A DNA stretch of 22,341 nt from a bacterium. Lineage in GTDB: Bacteria > Spirochaetota > UBA4802 > UBA5550. The DNA lies in the NCBI GenBank assembly GCA_024224995.1, contig JAAENB010001210.1, positions 1 to 22,341 on the forward strand, in the 5' to 3' direction. Below, one piece after another: positions 16,147 to 22,341 of the stretch. The notes below the pieces were generated by a model. That model ran no database searches and had not been told where the DNA came from. It saw only the letters and a list, made by a program, of their open reading frames with translations. The position numbers and the translations under genes were made by a program. Position 1 is the stretch's first letter. The number at the start of each line of letters is the position of its first letter.

Positions 16147-16175
16147 AGTATGGCACAATGAAACAACTTTGTCAA
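16147..16175 (-). promoter_or_regulatory. Sigma-70 promoter of the HAMP-TSUP-MCP operon
   Basis: On the minus strand, TTGACA (16170-16175), 17 bases, CATACT (16147-16152). Transcription should start near 16140, about 20 bases before the GTG start. Confidence 0.65.
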
Positions 16176-16264
16176 GCAGGCTTTTACCTTACTTGATTAA
16201 TAAATTCCGATTTTGGAACTACATACAACAAATGGAACGGGAATTAAAAAGGCAGGAAACAACA

Positions 16265-16299
16265 AGCCCTGAAGCTACATCTTATTCCGCTTCAGGGCT
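16265..16299 (-). terminator. Hairpin terminator candidate after the PilZ gene
   Basis: AGCCCTGAAGC (16265-16275) and GCTTCAGGGCT (16289-16299) form a perfect 11-bp stem with a 13-base loop. In the minus direction a T-rich stretch (TGTTGTTT) follows. It lies about 95 bases beyond the PilZ stop codon and ahead of the next promoter, isolating the two units. Confidence 0.55.
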
Positions 16300-16394
16300 A
16301 AGAACAAACAGGGGAGCAGACGAAACCACTTATCAAATGCTTGCCGATTGAGTGCTTCGTACTGCTGTACAATGAATTTTAAAAATTTACGCGA

Positions 16395-16754
16395 TTATTC
16401 TTCATCACATAACTTGAGATAATAGTCAAGTCGCTTCGCATCCGTTGCCGTTTGATCCACAAAGCCTATTGCCAGCTCATAGGTTCCGTCTTCGTTATCC
16501 TCTATCCGTACAACCCTTCCAAAGCTTTCAAAAAAATCAAAGGTATTTGGTTTTAAAAAGGTAACCCGGATCCGTGCTCCAATCTCTACCGGTTCCCTTA
16601 TCGTAATAAGCAGGCCGCTGCCGCTAATATTTATCGATTTTCCTACATCTATATTTAAGTCTCTAATATCATCAATCGCCTTTTCTTTCGCGATCCTCAC
16701 GTTGAATTCATTCGCAATCCTTAAATAAGTCCGTTTCTCCTCAACTGATCCCAT
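16395..16754 (-). CDS. PilZ-domain c-di-GMP receptor protein, 119 aa
   Basis: A single PilZ domain fills the protein. The c-di-GMP-binding motifs are intact: R8-x3-R12 in K-R-T-Y-L-R and N42-x-S44-x-x-G47 in S-I-N-I-S-G-S-G-L. The central R-V-T-F-L-K and F-G-R-V-V-R strands and the G-x-x-F-V-D end fit the PilZ barrel. Such stand-alone proteins bind cyclic di-GMP and alter motility, polysaccharide export or transcription through a partner. A strong AAGGAGGA with 5-6 base spacing precedes the ATG, so it may be well translated. It is monocistronic, with its own promoter and a downstream hairpin. No diguanylate cyclase or phosphodiesterase of the GGDEF/EAL type is in the window, so its signal source is elsewhere. 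Confidence 0.9.
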   Translation of the reverse strand: MGSVEEKRTYLRIANEFNVRIAKEKAIDDIRDLNIDVGKSINISGSGLLITIREPVEIGARIRVTFLKPNTFDFFESFGRVVRIEDNEDGTYELAIGFVDQTATDAKRLDYYLKLCDEE

Positions 16755-16788
16755 ATTAATTCCTCCTTATTTGCGCATCTATTGAGCG

Positions 16789-16817
16789 ACAATAGCACAT
16801 AATTAGGCATTTGTCAA
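16789..16817 (-). promoter_or_regulatory. Sigma-70 promoter of the PilZ gene
   Basis: On the minus strand, TTGACA (16812-16817), 17 bases, TATTGT (16789-16794). Expected transcription start is near 16782, with a leader of about 28 bases holding the strong ribosome site. Confidence 0.7.
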
Positions 16818-16875
16818 AAACTTTCTTTAAAAAGGTATGGAATTAATAAGCAACTATGAATAAAAATACTAAATT

Positions 16876-17532
16876 TTACGTTTTTACTCTTCCTTTTTCA
16901 ACAGATATGGCCCCTTCTGTTTCAATAGTAAAATATTTTCCTTTTCGAAATGAACCGGGATTTAGTATAATGCCGGAATTAAGTGCATCCGTTCCTGATG
17001 CCTCATGGATATGACCACAGATACAAAGATCAATTGTATTCTCTTCCAGGAATTTTCGGATACTTGAACTCCCTACCCGCATACCTAAAAAAGTTCTGTC
17101 CCTGGTATTTTTTGGAGGCGCGTGAGATATGAGTATTTTTTTTTGCGCGTTTTGCACCTGCCGGTATCCATTTTCCAGAAATTCCATGATCTTCTCTTCC
17201 GAATATTCCGTTGGTGAGTTTATTGGAGTTTTATTCGATCCGCCTACCCCAAAAAATCCTATTCCGTTAATTATTCTTCCTGTATTATGAAGACTATATC
17301 CCTTATTCTCAAGAAGTTCAATTACTTCGGCATTATCCCAATTTCCGGGAACTGCCAGGATTTTTGTATTATACTTTTCTATTTTTTCAAGAATTCCCGG
17401 CACTGTATCGAATTCTCCGGATTTTGAGATATCTCCGGCTATAATTACCAGGTCCGATCCTTCGATCAAAGACGCTGCGGGATCAATGTATTTCATGCTT
17501 CCGTGTATATCGCTAATTACGAATAATTTCAT
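16876..17532 (-). CDS. YfcE/MJ0936-type metallophosphoesterase, 218 aa
   Basis: A calcineurin-like phosphoesterase with the two-metal motifs in order: D8-x-H10 (S-D-I-H-G), G-D-I at 33-35 (D34), G-N-W-D-N at 63-67 (N64), H137 in S-H-A-P-P, and G-H-I-H at 173-176. The usual G-N-H-D/E is G-N-W-D, so the histidine that protonates the leaving group in many members is missing, as in some archaeal-type members. It probably hydrolyses phosphodiesters; the physiological substrate is unknown. The start at 17532 is preferred because AGGGAG lies 6 bases before it. A longer frame from 17574 overlaps the promoter. The length (218) is usual for the archaeal-type subgroup. It diverges from the large VIT/VWA gene and is followed by the PilZ promoter. 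Confidence 0.88.
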   Translation of the reverse strand: MKLFVISDIHGSMKYIDPAASLIEGSDLVIIAGDISKSGEFDTVPGILEKIEKYNTKILAVPGNWDNAEVIELLENKGYSLHNTGRIINGIGFFGVGGSNKTPINSPTEYSEEKIMEFLENGYRQVQNAQKKILISHAPPKNTRDRTFLGMRVGSSSIRKFLEENTIDLCICGHIHEASGTDALNSGIILNPGSFRKGKYFTIETEGAISVEKGRVKT

Positions 17533-17561
17533 AAACGGCTCCCTGTTTAATAATCTTACAT

Positions 17562-17590
17562 TGAATATTGTCATAAAAAAATCAAATCAA
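17562..17590 (-). promoter_or_regulatory. Promoter of the metallophosphoesterase gene
   Basis: On the minus strand, TTGATT (17585-17590), 17 bases, TATTCA (17562-17567). The expected start near 17555 lies downstream of the ATG at 17574, which argues for the inner start at 17532. Confidence 0.5.
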
Positions 17591-17723
17591 AAAAAGCTTG
17601 CTTTTATTAAAATTCCGCCTATTATAATTGCTAAAAAAATCGGAACTAATCGGGCTCTCTTTTGTCCAAATATCATAGACTTTATGAGACTTTTATGTAC
17701 AATTTAGTAAAGGAGAGATCAAA

Positions 17724-20714
17724 ATGAAAACCTTATCCAAAAAACCGGCTCCGAAAATTATCCTGGCAATTATATTATTTTTTTCTATCTTTCTCAGTCA
17801 AAATCTTTTTGCCCAGGCTGCGCCTGCTATTTTAATAAAAAATCAAAATTCGCGTAAGCACACCTCTTTAAAAATGAGTGACCTGAAGATCAATATCAAG
17901 GTCGTGGGTAATATTGCCACCACTACCATGGAAATGACCTTTTATAATGGTCTCAACCGTGTTCTTGAAGGACAATTCTATTTTCCCCTTGGCGAGGGGC
18001 AGACTGTTTCCCGCTTTGCCATGGATGTCAACGGGAAACTGAGAGAGGGTGTTGTTGTTGAAAAAGCCAAAGGCAGACAGGTTTTCGAGTCTGTTGTGCG
18101 CCGCCAAATTGACCCCGGTCTCCTGGAATGGACTAAGGGCAACAGTTTTAAAGCCCGTATTTACCCTATCCCGGCAAAAGGACATAAAAAACTCCTGGTT
18201 GCCTATGAAAACGAAATTAAAGACACTGCCGATGGTTTTGTATACTTACTTCCTCTTGCTTTCAAGAAAAAAGTAGACAACTTCTCCTTAAAAGTTGAGG
18301 TTTTTAAGCAGGAAATCAAGCCCCGCCCTGCACAGGGCAATAAACTAATAAATGTTTTCTTTAAAAAATGGAACGAGGCATTTATTGCCGATATGCGTAA
18401 GAAGGATTACCGTCCAAATAAGCAGCTTGCTTTTCTGCTGCCCAAAGCGCCGACCTACCGGAAAATCCTCATTGAAAAAGATAAAAAGAAAACAGGGGGA
18501 ACCTATTTTTATCTTCATCTTAATCCAAAGATAATTCACGGTAAGAAAAAGCTTCCTAAAAAGATATGCCTTCTCTGGGATGCTTCCGGTTCTGCCGCTC
18601 AAAAAAACATCAAAAAAGAGCTCGCTCTTCTTGGTTCATATTTTAGAAAAATCAGGAACCTGGAAGTTGAGCTGGTTCTTTTCCGCAACGCTCCTTCGAA
18701 AAAGAAAGAACGGTTCAAAATCCGTAAAGGGAACTGGAAAAAGCTGCGCCGCCGACTCTATTCTATCAGCTACGACGGCGGAACCCAGCTTGGTTCGCTC
18801 AACCTGGATAAGTACCGCTGTGATGAATTTATTCTCTCTTCCGATGGGATCTCTAATTTCGGTAACCCCGATATCAAACTATCCAAAACTCCGGTTGTGG
18901 TAATAAATTCCGTGCTTACTGCCCAGCATTCATATTTGAATTATGTTGCCCGGAAAACAGGCGGTGTTTACCTTAATTTAACCCGGATTACCAGGAACGA
19001 AGCTATGAGATCCTTGTTGAACCAGCCATATTCTTTTTTACGGGCTTCTTATAGCGATAAATTTATTGCGGAAACCTATCCCGCGATTTCCACGGTTGTT
19101 CACAAAGACTTTGCCCTGTCCGGAAAACTGTTAAAACAAAAAGCAACTATCACCCTCCATTTTGGTATTGGCGGAAAAGTAAAATATTCTCAGATGATTT
19201 ACCTGGATGCGGCTAAACATCTCAGTAAAAGCGGCCTGGTAAAACGGATCTGGGCTCAAAAAAAGGTTGCCCACCTGGATATGCAGTTCAAAAAGAACAA
19301 AGAATCAATAATAGAGCTTGGTAAAAAGTTTTCCATTGTTACCAGGAATACCTCTCTTATTGTCCTGGACAGGCTGGAAGATTATGTTGAGAACCGTATT
19401 GTTCCTCCTGAAGAGATGCAAAAAGAGTATTTTGCCATTATCGAAAACAAGAAGATGGAAAAGAATAAAGAGGAACGAGACCATATTGAACAGGTTATTA
19501 CAAAGTTCAAGACTTTGCAGGAATGGTGGAATACCAAATTCTCCCTGGGCAAGCCTCCGGTTAAAAAACCCGAGAAAAAGAAATCAGGATCTTTTCGAAG
19601 TGCTCCAACTGCAAATGGAGATCATTCTGATAATGGAGATACCGGTGTAGAAGAATCTGACGAATCTTCCATAGAAGGAGCTTCAGGAATGGCAGATATG
19701 GGGGCAATCAGAGGAAGGGATGCCGCTTCCGGAGAAAGAAGAAGGTCAAGTCCAAAGAAAAAAGAAAAAGCTTCTGCCCCCAAAGGTTCGTTTATTACCC
19801 TGAAAAAATGGGATCCGAAAACTCCGTACCTTGCGAAACTGAAAAAAACCAGAAGCAGCAGGCTCTATCCTGCTTACCTGAAATTAAAAAAGAAATACGC
19901 CAACAGCTCGGCTTTTTATCTTGATGTTGCCGATTACTTTGCTGAAAAAAAGAAAAAAGACCTGGCGCTTCGTATTCTTTCGAATATCGCGGAAATGGAA
20001 CTGGAGAACCCTCAGCTTCTCAGGATACTGGCGCACCGCCTGGCTCAGCTTAAGCATTACAAACTGGCCATTAGTGTTTTTGAAGAGGTGCGGGACATGC
20101 GTGAGGAAGAGCCTCAGTCATTCAGAGATCTTGGACTGGTTTACGCTGAGGACAAACAATATCAAAACGCGGTTAACATGCTCTATGAAGTGGTTAGAAA
20201 AAAATGGGACCCCCGTTTCCCTGACATTGAACTTATTGCTCTTCACGAGATGAACAGCATCATTGCCAGGGCTCCCCAGCTCAACCTGCGCCGCATTGAC
20301 AGGCGGCTCATCAAAAACCTGGACGTCGATATCCGGGTTGTCCTGAACTGGGACGCCGACAATACGGACATGGATCTCTGGGTTTTTGATCCAAACAAAG
20401 AAAAATGCTATTACAGTCACAACCGCACCTTTGTTGGCGGCATGATGTCCAAAGACTTTACCAGGGGTTACGGCCCTGAAATTTACATGCTCAAAAAAGC
20501 CAAAAGCGGTAAATACGCCATTGATGTTAATTATTACGGCAATTCTCAACAGGTTCTGGCCGGTACCACTACTATCCAGATCCAGTTATTTCTCAATTAC
20601 GGAAGAAAAAACCAGGTCAAAAAAGAGATTACTTTGCGCTTGAAAGATAAAAAAGAGGTCGTTAAAGTGGGTGGTTTTGATATTAAGGTTAGAAAAGGGA
20701 AGGTTGGGTTTTAG
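17724..20714 (+). CDS. Secreted VIT-VWA-TPR-DUF2135 protein, 996 aa
   Basis: N-terminal signal peptide (about 1-31, cleavage near NLFA-QA). A VIT domain (about 45-165) with the G-x-F-x-F-P-L region at 83-90, a von Willebrand A domain (about 278-420) with an intact metal site D286-A-S288-G-S290, T354 and D374, then a charged coil (560-600). A low-complexity K/P/S/G/E linker (605-690) leads to TPR-like helices (715-830) and a C-terminal DUF2135/YfaP-type domain (866-988; V-V-L-N-W-D-A-D-N-T-D-M-D-L-W-V). Such proteins are envelope or periplasmic adhesion/assembly factors; precise role unknown. AGGAGA lies 8 bases before the ATG. A TACAAT at 17698-17703 could be a -10 but leaves almost no leader. 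It stands alone, divergent from the phosphoesterase and followed by repeat DNA. Confidence 0.9.
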   Translation: MKTLSKKPAPKIILAIILFFSIFLSQNLFAQAAPAILIKNQNSRKHTSLKMSDLKINIKVVGNIATTTMEMTFYNGLNRVLEGQFYFPLGEGQTVSRFAMDVNGKLREGVVVEKAKGRQVFESVVRRQIDPGLLEWTKGNSFKARIYPIPAKGHKKLLVAYENEIKDTADGFVYLLPLAFKKKVDNFSLKVEVFKQEIKPRPAQGNKLINVFFKKWNEAFIADMRKKDYRPNKQLAFLLPKAPTYRKILIEKDKKKTGGTYFYLHLNPKIIHGKKKLPKKICLLWDASGSAAQKNIKKELALLGSYFRKIRNLEVELVLFRNAPSKKKERFKIRKGNWKKLRRRLYSISYDGGTQLGSLNLDKYRCDEFILSSDGISNFGNPDIKLSKTPVVVINSVLTAQHSYLNYVARKTGGVYLNLTRITRNEAMRSLLNQPYSFLRASYSDKFIAETYPAISTVVHKDFALSGKLLKQKATITLHFGIGGKVKYSQMIYLDAAKHLSKSGLVKRIWAQKKVAHLDMQFKKNKESIIELGKKFSIVTRNTSLIVLDRLEDYVENRIVPPEEMQKEYFAIIENKKMEKNKEERDHIEQVITKFKTLQEWWNTKFSLGKPPVKKPEKKKSGSFRSAPTANGDHSDNGDTGVEESDESSIEGASGMADMGAIRGRDAASGERRRSSPKKKEKASAPKGSFITLKKWDPKTPYLAKLKKTRSSRLYPAYLKLKKKYANSSAFYLDVADYFAEKKKKDLALRILSNIAEMELENPQLLRILAHRLAQLKHYKLAISVFEEVRDMREEEPQSFRDLGLVYAEDKQYQNAVNMLYEVVRKKWDPRFPDIELIALHEMNSIIARAPQLNLRRIDRRLIKNLDVDIRVVLNWDADNTDMDLWVFDPNKEKCYYSHNRTFVGGMMSKDFTRGYGPEIYMLKKAKSGKYAIDVNYYGNSQQVLAGTTTIQIQLFLNYGRKNQVKKEITLRLKDKKEVVKVGGFDIKVRKGKVGF

Positions 20715-20722
20715 TATGGGAT

Positions 20723-20757
20723 AGGTTCGAGGTTCAAAGTTCGAGGTTCGAGGTTTT
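20723..20757 (+). repeat. Five tandem 7-base units (AGGTTCG type)
   Basis: Units AGGTTCG, AGGTTCA, AAGTTCG, AGGTTCG, AGGTTTT follow one another without gaps, 9 bases after the stop codon of the VIT/VWA gene and just before the palindromic repeat. No hairpin terminator of the usual form is seen there. Confidence 0.8.
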
Positions 20758-20763
20758 TTGTCG

Positions 20764-20945
20764 AAGGGGCGGTTTCTGCGAGGAGAGACGTTGCGTGCAA
20801 CGTCTTTACGGGACGGTTTCCGGGGTGCGACCCCTGCGAGGGGATCTTACCCGGAGCCTGCACAGAAACGGGCTTTTCCGCTCCGGTATAAACCCGGTTT
20901 CTTCCGTATTTTCCCCACGCTACGCAGGGTTAGCACTCATAAAAT
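20764..20945. repeat. Second copy of the GC-rich intergenic repeat (blocks B and A)
   Basis: Block B with the near-perfect palindrome at 20786-20805 (AGACGTTGC, GT, GCAACGTCT) and the same TTTACGGG-x-x-GGTTTCCGG flank as at 122-138. Block A at 20884-20945 matches 1-66. The block A end overlaps the last codons of the ParE-type toxin gene (stop at 20930-20932). Confidence 0.75.
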
Positions 20946-21223
20946 GAATCAGGCCATTTCCTTAATGAATGAAAAACACGGAGAATTTGAATTTCATTTT
21001 CTTTAACTCTATAGGGAATTATAAAAGTAGTACCGGCAGCAATTAGCTCCCTTGTTGCCGAAACCCTTCCCGCACGTCCCAACCCGGGATGTTCTAATAA
21101 CCTCTGTACTTCATTATAGATGGTATCTGCCATTTTTCCCGCTGCTGAAGGATTAAACTCATTGATATATTCAATAGCCATTTCAAAGTCTTTTAAGGCA
21201 ATATCCAGCCATCTAATCCGCAT
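20930..21223 (-). CDS. RelE/ParE-family toxin, 97 aa
   Basis: Starts MRIRWLDIALKDFEMAIEYI, the ParE pattern of a first strand, then a long helix pair (A-A-G-K-M-A-D-T-I), H-P-G-L-G-R-A-G-R-V (45-54), strands R-E-L-I and F-I-I-P-Y-R-V (67-73), and the terminal I-L-R-V-F-H-S-L-R-K-W-P (79-90). ParE toxins poison gyrase; RelE relatives cut mRNA; the sequence does not settle which, though the W-P ending and motifs lean to ParE. Its ATG overlaps the antitoxin's end by 11 bases, the usual toxin-antitoxin order with the antitoxin first. The run of seven G just upstream serves as ribosome site. The last residues (Y-E-C) and stop codon fall in a copy of the intergenic repeat, so the C terminus may be altered from the ancestral form. 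Confidence 0.9.
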   Translation of the reverse strand: MRIRWLDIALKDFEMAIEYINEFNPSAAGKMADTIYNEVQRLLEHPGLGRAGRVSATRELIAAGTTFIIPYRVKENEIQILRVFHSLRKWPDSFYEC

Positions 21224-21458
21224 TGCCCCCCCACTTTGAAAAGACTTTTTTTACATCATCATCGGATGCAAAATTACCATTATCTGCCTCTCTTATTCCT
21301 TCTTTAATAGCTTCAATCTGCCAGGATTGGTCTTCGACATATTGTTGAATTGCTTCAGCTGCAACAAATGATCTTGAACGATTCGTTGCTCTGGCAATTT
21401 TATCAAGTTTTTCAGCTATTTCCGAATTAATTCTTGTTGAGATTGTTGATGTTGTCAT
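21213..21458 (-). CDS. Ribbon-helix-helix (CopG/ParD-type) antitoxin, 81 aa
   Basis: The N-terminal strand T-I-S-T-R-I-N (4-10) followed by E-I-A-E-K-L-D-K-I-A and N-R-S-R-S-F-V-A-A-E-A-I-Q-Q-Y-V is a complete ribbon-helix-helix DNA-binding domain. The acidic C-terminal part (about 45-81, ending W-G-G-N-A-D) should wrap the toxin. GAGG with 6-base spacing precedes the ATG at 21458. The frame is open up to 21533, but that part covers the operator and promoter and lacks a ribosome site. It neutralises the toxin encoded directly after it and, with the toxin, should repress its own promoter through the repeated half-sites at 21482-21517. Confidence 0.9.
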   Translation of the reverse strand: MTTSTISTRINSEIAEKLDKIARATNRSRSFVAAEAIQQYVEDQSWQIEAIKEGIREADNGNFASDDDVKKVFSKWGGNAD

Positions 21459-21478
21459 AATAACCTCGATTGTTAATC

Positions 21479-21523
21479 GTATATATTGTATATATTGTAT
21501 CCTTTGTATACAATATATACAAC
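21479..21523 (-). promoter_or_regulatory. Autoregulated promoter/operator of the toxin-antitoxin pair
   Basis: Half-site TATATTGTA occurs twice in tandem (21482-21490, 21491-21499) and once inverted (TACAATATA, 21509-21517). GTATATATTGTAT (21479-21491) and ATACAATATATAC (21508-21520) are exact inverted copies. On the minus strand TTGTAT (21517-21522), 17 bases, TACAAT (21494-21499) form a promoter overlapping the half-sites, so antitoxin binding would block it. Confidence 0.75.
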
Positions 21524-21635
21524 TTTTGCTCATATTTCAACATGTTTTTCTCTCAAAATTAGTTTCTTAATAAGATAAATTAAAACAAATTGACAAATGC
21601 TAACCTAATGTTGAAATTTCTTGAGGATTAAAAGA

Positions 21636-21956
21636 ATGGCACAACGAGGACGACCTAAAAAACAACTGAATATAGAAAAACTTGAAGGATTCCTGAATGA
21701 AACCTCCACTTTGCAACTAAGTGATATTGAAGGGGTAGAACATCAAATTGAATCCTGGAAAAAGTTTATCTTAACTTTAATGGAAATATTTGGCCCGGTT
21801 CAAGGAGCCAAATTTTTTGATACAACAAAATCCAATGTTTCTTACCTTCTTAGTGGAGAACGCAACTTAACCTCGGAATTTACAATTCAATTTGCTAAAA
21901 AAATTGTAGAAAAAAAGTCAATTCTGAAAGAATTAGTTGACGAACGTGAACAATAA
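21636..21956 (+). CDS. Small HTH protein with AT-hook-like N terminus, 106 aa
   Basis: Starts M-A-Q-R-G-R-P-K-K; the R-G-R-P core (4-7) is the AT-hook minor-groove motif. Residues about 41-90 look like a Cro/C1-type helix-turn-helix: F-G-P-V-Q-G-A-K-F-F-D-T-T-K-S-N-V-S-Y-L, then L-S-G-E-R-N-L-T. A charged C-terminal helix ends the protein. GAGG lies 9 bases before the ATG; an upstream in-frame TTG at 21621 contains that ribosome site and is rejected. It diverges from the toxin-antitoxin pair, so it may be a regulator of a mobile or accessory cassette, or an antitoxin-like protein whose partner is missing. No closer family is recognised, and DNA binding is inferred from motifs only. Confidence 0.65.
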   Translation: MAQRGRPKKQLNIEKLEGFLNETSTLQLSDIEGVEHQIESWKKFILTLMEIFGPVQGAKFFDTTKSNVSYLLSGERNLTSEFTIQFAKKIVEKKSILKELVDEREQ

Positions 21957-22239
21957 TAATACATTAGATCTATGAAAAAGATGAATTAAACGAGTATTTC
22001 CACTGGCGATGTTACCGGCCCCCCCAAACAACGGGCAGCGAAGTTTTCTTGAATACAGATTAATATCTGTATAGTGTTATTAATTATGATATTAATTGAA
22101 AAATATTATCAAAAAACATACATTAATTATATTAAACCAAACAATTTAAGTTGAGTCTTTATGGGTTTGAGATGCAGGCGCTAAGGACACTTTTGGGAAA
22201 AGTCCGGTGAGGGAATAGAGGGGTAAAACACCGCGTACG
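21957..22239. other. Gene-free AT-rich stretch with a GC-rich patch
   Basis: No credible reading frame. It has a GC-rich patch with seven C (22019-22025), a perfect 8-bp hairpin ATACAGAT/ATCTGTAT at 22053-22072 with a TAAT loop, and a very AT-rich tract (22073-22150). The hairpin is about 100 bases past the HTH gene's stop and lacks a T-run, so it is a poor terminator. Confidence 0.5.
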
Positions 22240-22341
22240 CGTACCGAATCTCCTCGCAGGGGCCGCACTCCTTCCCGGAATCTCCATAGCCCTGGCCTGA
22301 AACCAGCCAGTAAAGGCGTTGCACTGCAACGTCTCTCAGAA
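22240..22341. repeat. Third copy of the intergenic repeat (block C), cut by the window end
   Basis: Matches 181-270, with 32 identical bases at 22278-22309 and 20 at 22322-22341. It contains 12 bases (22310-22321) missing from the copy at 250/251, which complete the palindrome CGTTGCA-C-TGCAACG (22317-22331). It continues past the end of the window. Confidence 0.8.

Noticed and set aside
16121..16156. ATG start 12 codons upstream for the HAMP protein
   Set aside because: It lies upstream of the predicted transcription start and overlaps the -10 region; the GTG at 16120 has a good ribosome site.
20723..20757. CRISPR array
   Set aside because: The units are 7 bases long, touch one another, and have no spacers.
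20758..21006. 82-residue plus-strand open frame
   Set aside because: It spans the tandem repeat, the palindromic repeat and the antisense of the toxin gene, and has no ribosome site.
21459..21533. 25-codon extension of the antitoxin
   Set aside because: It would translate the operator and promoter repeats; the ATG at 21458 has GAGG before it and begins the conserved domain.
21957..22239. Remnant of an insertion sequence
   Set aside because: The GC-rich patch hints at foreign DNA, but no transposase fragment, terminal inverted repeats or target duplication could be identified.

Overview
The window is about 22.3 kb from an AT-rich bacterial chromosome with GC-rich patches confined to intergenic repeats. 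The organism is a diderm: there is a beta-barrel outer-membrane protein with a signal peptide, periplasmic solute-binding proteins and a rich signalling repertoire. The gene mix (porin, RsbW-like ATPase with a STAS partner, MCP-like coiled-coil proteins, PilZ, a VIT/VWA/TPR/DUF2135 protein) would fit an environmental spirochaete or a deltaproteobacterium-like lineage. Nothing in the window fixes the phylum. No rRNA, tRNA, CRISPR array or intact insertion sequence was seen.

Layout. 1-340 is a mosaic of GC-rich intergenic repeats whose relatives recur at 20764-20945 and 22240-22341. 413-592 encodes a tiny four-cysteine protein. 626-5719 (minus) carries a hybrid histidine kinase with its own periplasmic solute-binding sensor domain, then a stand-alone solute-binding protein, then a porin-like protein; no permease or ATPase is present. 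5763-8027 (minus) is a pyrB-pyrC pyrimidine operon with a consensus promoter almost abutting the pyrB start codon.

8201-16175 is a signalling island. On the plus strand are an RsbW-like ATPase containing a run of ten G, its STAS-domain partner, and a soluble coiled-coil protein. On the minus strand, converging on a shared 22-bp hairpin terminator, is a longer paralogue of that coiled-coil protein carrying two degenerate chemoreceptor tips. Upstream of it is an operon of a HAMP-only membrane protein, a TauE/SafE-type transporter and a seven-helix chemoreceptor. No CheA, CheW, CheY or methylation enzyme is present. Both coiled-coil proteins are internal duplications: each of two tandem units starts with an A-x-x-V-N-x-x-S motif and ends with a G-S-x-x-N/V motif. 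This is the most unusual thing in the window.

16395-17532 (minus) has a PilZ protein with intact c-di-GMP-binding motifs and a small metallophosphoesterase. 17724-20714 (plus) is a large secreted VIT-VWA-TPR-DUF2135 protein. 20723-20945 is repeat DNA. 20930-21458 (minus) is a ParE-type toxin with a ribbon-helix-helix antitoxin and a clear multi-half-site operator. 21636-21956 is a small HTH protein with an AT-hook-like start. The rest is gene-poor and ends inside another repeat copy.

Several starts were moved inward because the upstream bases contain the promoter or lack a ribosome site: 8297, 16120, 17532, 21458 and 21636.
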